Shown piece after piece: positions 7,288 through 7,296 of a stretch of 7,296 nucleotides of DNA (position 1 is its first letter; the number at the start of each line of letters is the position of its first letter). This DNA is from Tannerella sp. (GTDB taxonomy: Bacteria > Bacteroidota > Bacteroidia > Bacteroidales > Tannerellaceae), in assembly GCA_031268395.1 (NCBI GenBank), contig JAIRXI010000358.1, positions 1 through 7,296 of the forward strand, read 5' to 3'. The notes beneath the pieces were generated by a model. That model saw only the letters and a program-made list of their open reading frames with translations. It did not search any database and was not told the origin of the DNA. The position numbers and the translations under genes were made by a program.

Positions 7288-7296
7288 GAATGAATA

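Larger units (their letters stand above)
6912..7296. other. Non-coding region after the enzyme operon
   Basis: These 385 bases contain no credible gene. They hold a 219-bp palindrome (6922-7140) and an ACACGGAG-type inverted repeat (7197-7287). Between them, 7141-7196 has only two weak 5-bp hairpins (7146-7150 with 7158-7162; 7180-7184 with 7191-7195). No canonical terminator with a T-run is visible after the operon, so the palindrome itself may end the transcript. Confidence 0.7.

Overview
The window looks like part of a polysaccharide utilization locus (PUL) from a GC-rich member of the Bacteroidota, probably Bacteroidales. Four things point there. The first 162 bases encode the C-terminal tail of a RagB/SusD-type glycan-binding lipoprotein. 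The three complete genes behind it encode exported carbohydrate-active enzymes. The leaders before the start codons are A-rich and lack a Shine-Dalgarno sequence, as is usual in this phylum. The one convincing promoter-like box is a TAnnTTTG -7 element. The genus cannot be decided from this sequence.

Layout, all on the + strand. Positions 1-162: end of a susD-like gene. Positions 175-231: a strong stem-loop plus T-run that should terminate the susC/susD transcript. Positions 248-255: a Bacteroidota-type -7 box. Positions 358-2463: a 701-residue predicted (alpha/alpha)6 glycosidase lipoprotein (copy A). Positions 2517-4781: a 754-residue GH106-like (alpha-L-rhamnosidase family) enzyme. Positions 4812-6911: a 699-residue paralogue of the first enzyme (copy A'), about 80% identical by eye. 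The gaps of 53 and 30 bases suggest that the three enzyme genes form one operon. Positions 6912-7296: non-coding, with a 219-bp imperfect palindrome (6922-7140) and a second inverted repeat made of ACACGGAG-type units (7197-7287).

Inferred working model: the SusC/SusD pair imports an oligosaccharide, and the GH106-like enzyme and two related (alpha/alpha)6 glycosidases then dismantle it in the periplasm or at the membrane. GH106 membership points to a rhamnose-containing glycan, but the substrate of the paralogous pair cannot be read from sequence.

The most notable points are the A-B-A' arrangement of two diverged paralogues around one GH106-like gene, the lack of an obvious GH family for the A/A' proteins, and the large foldback element after the operon.
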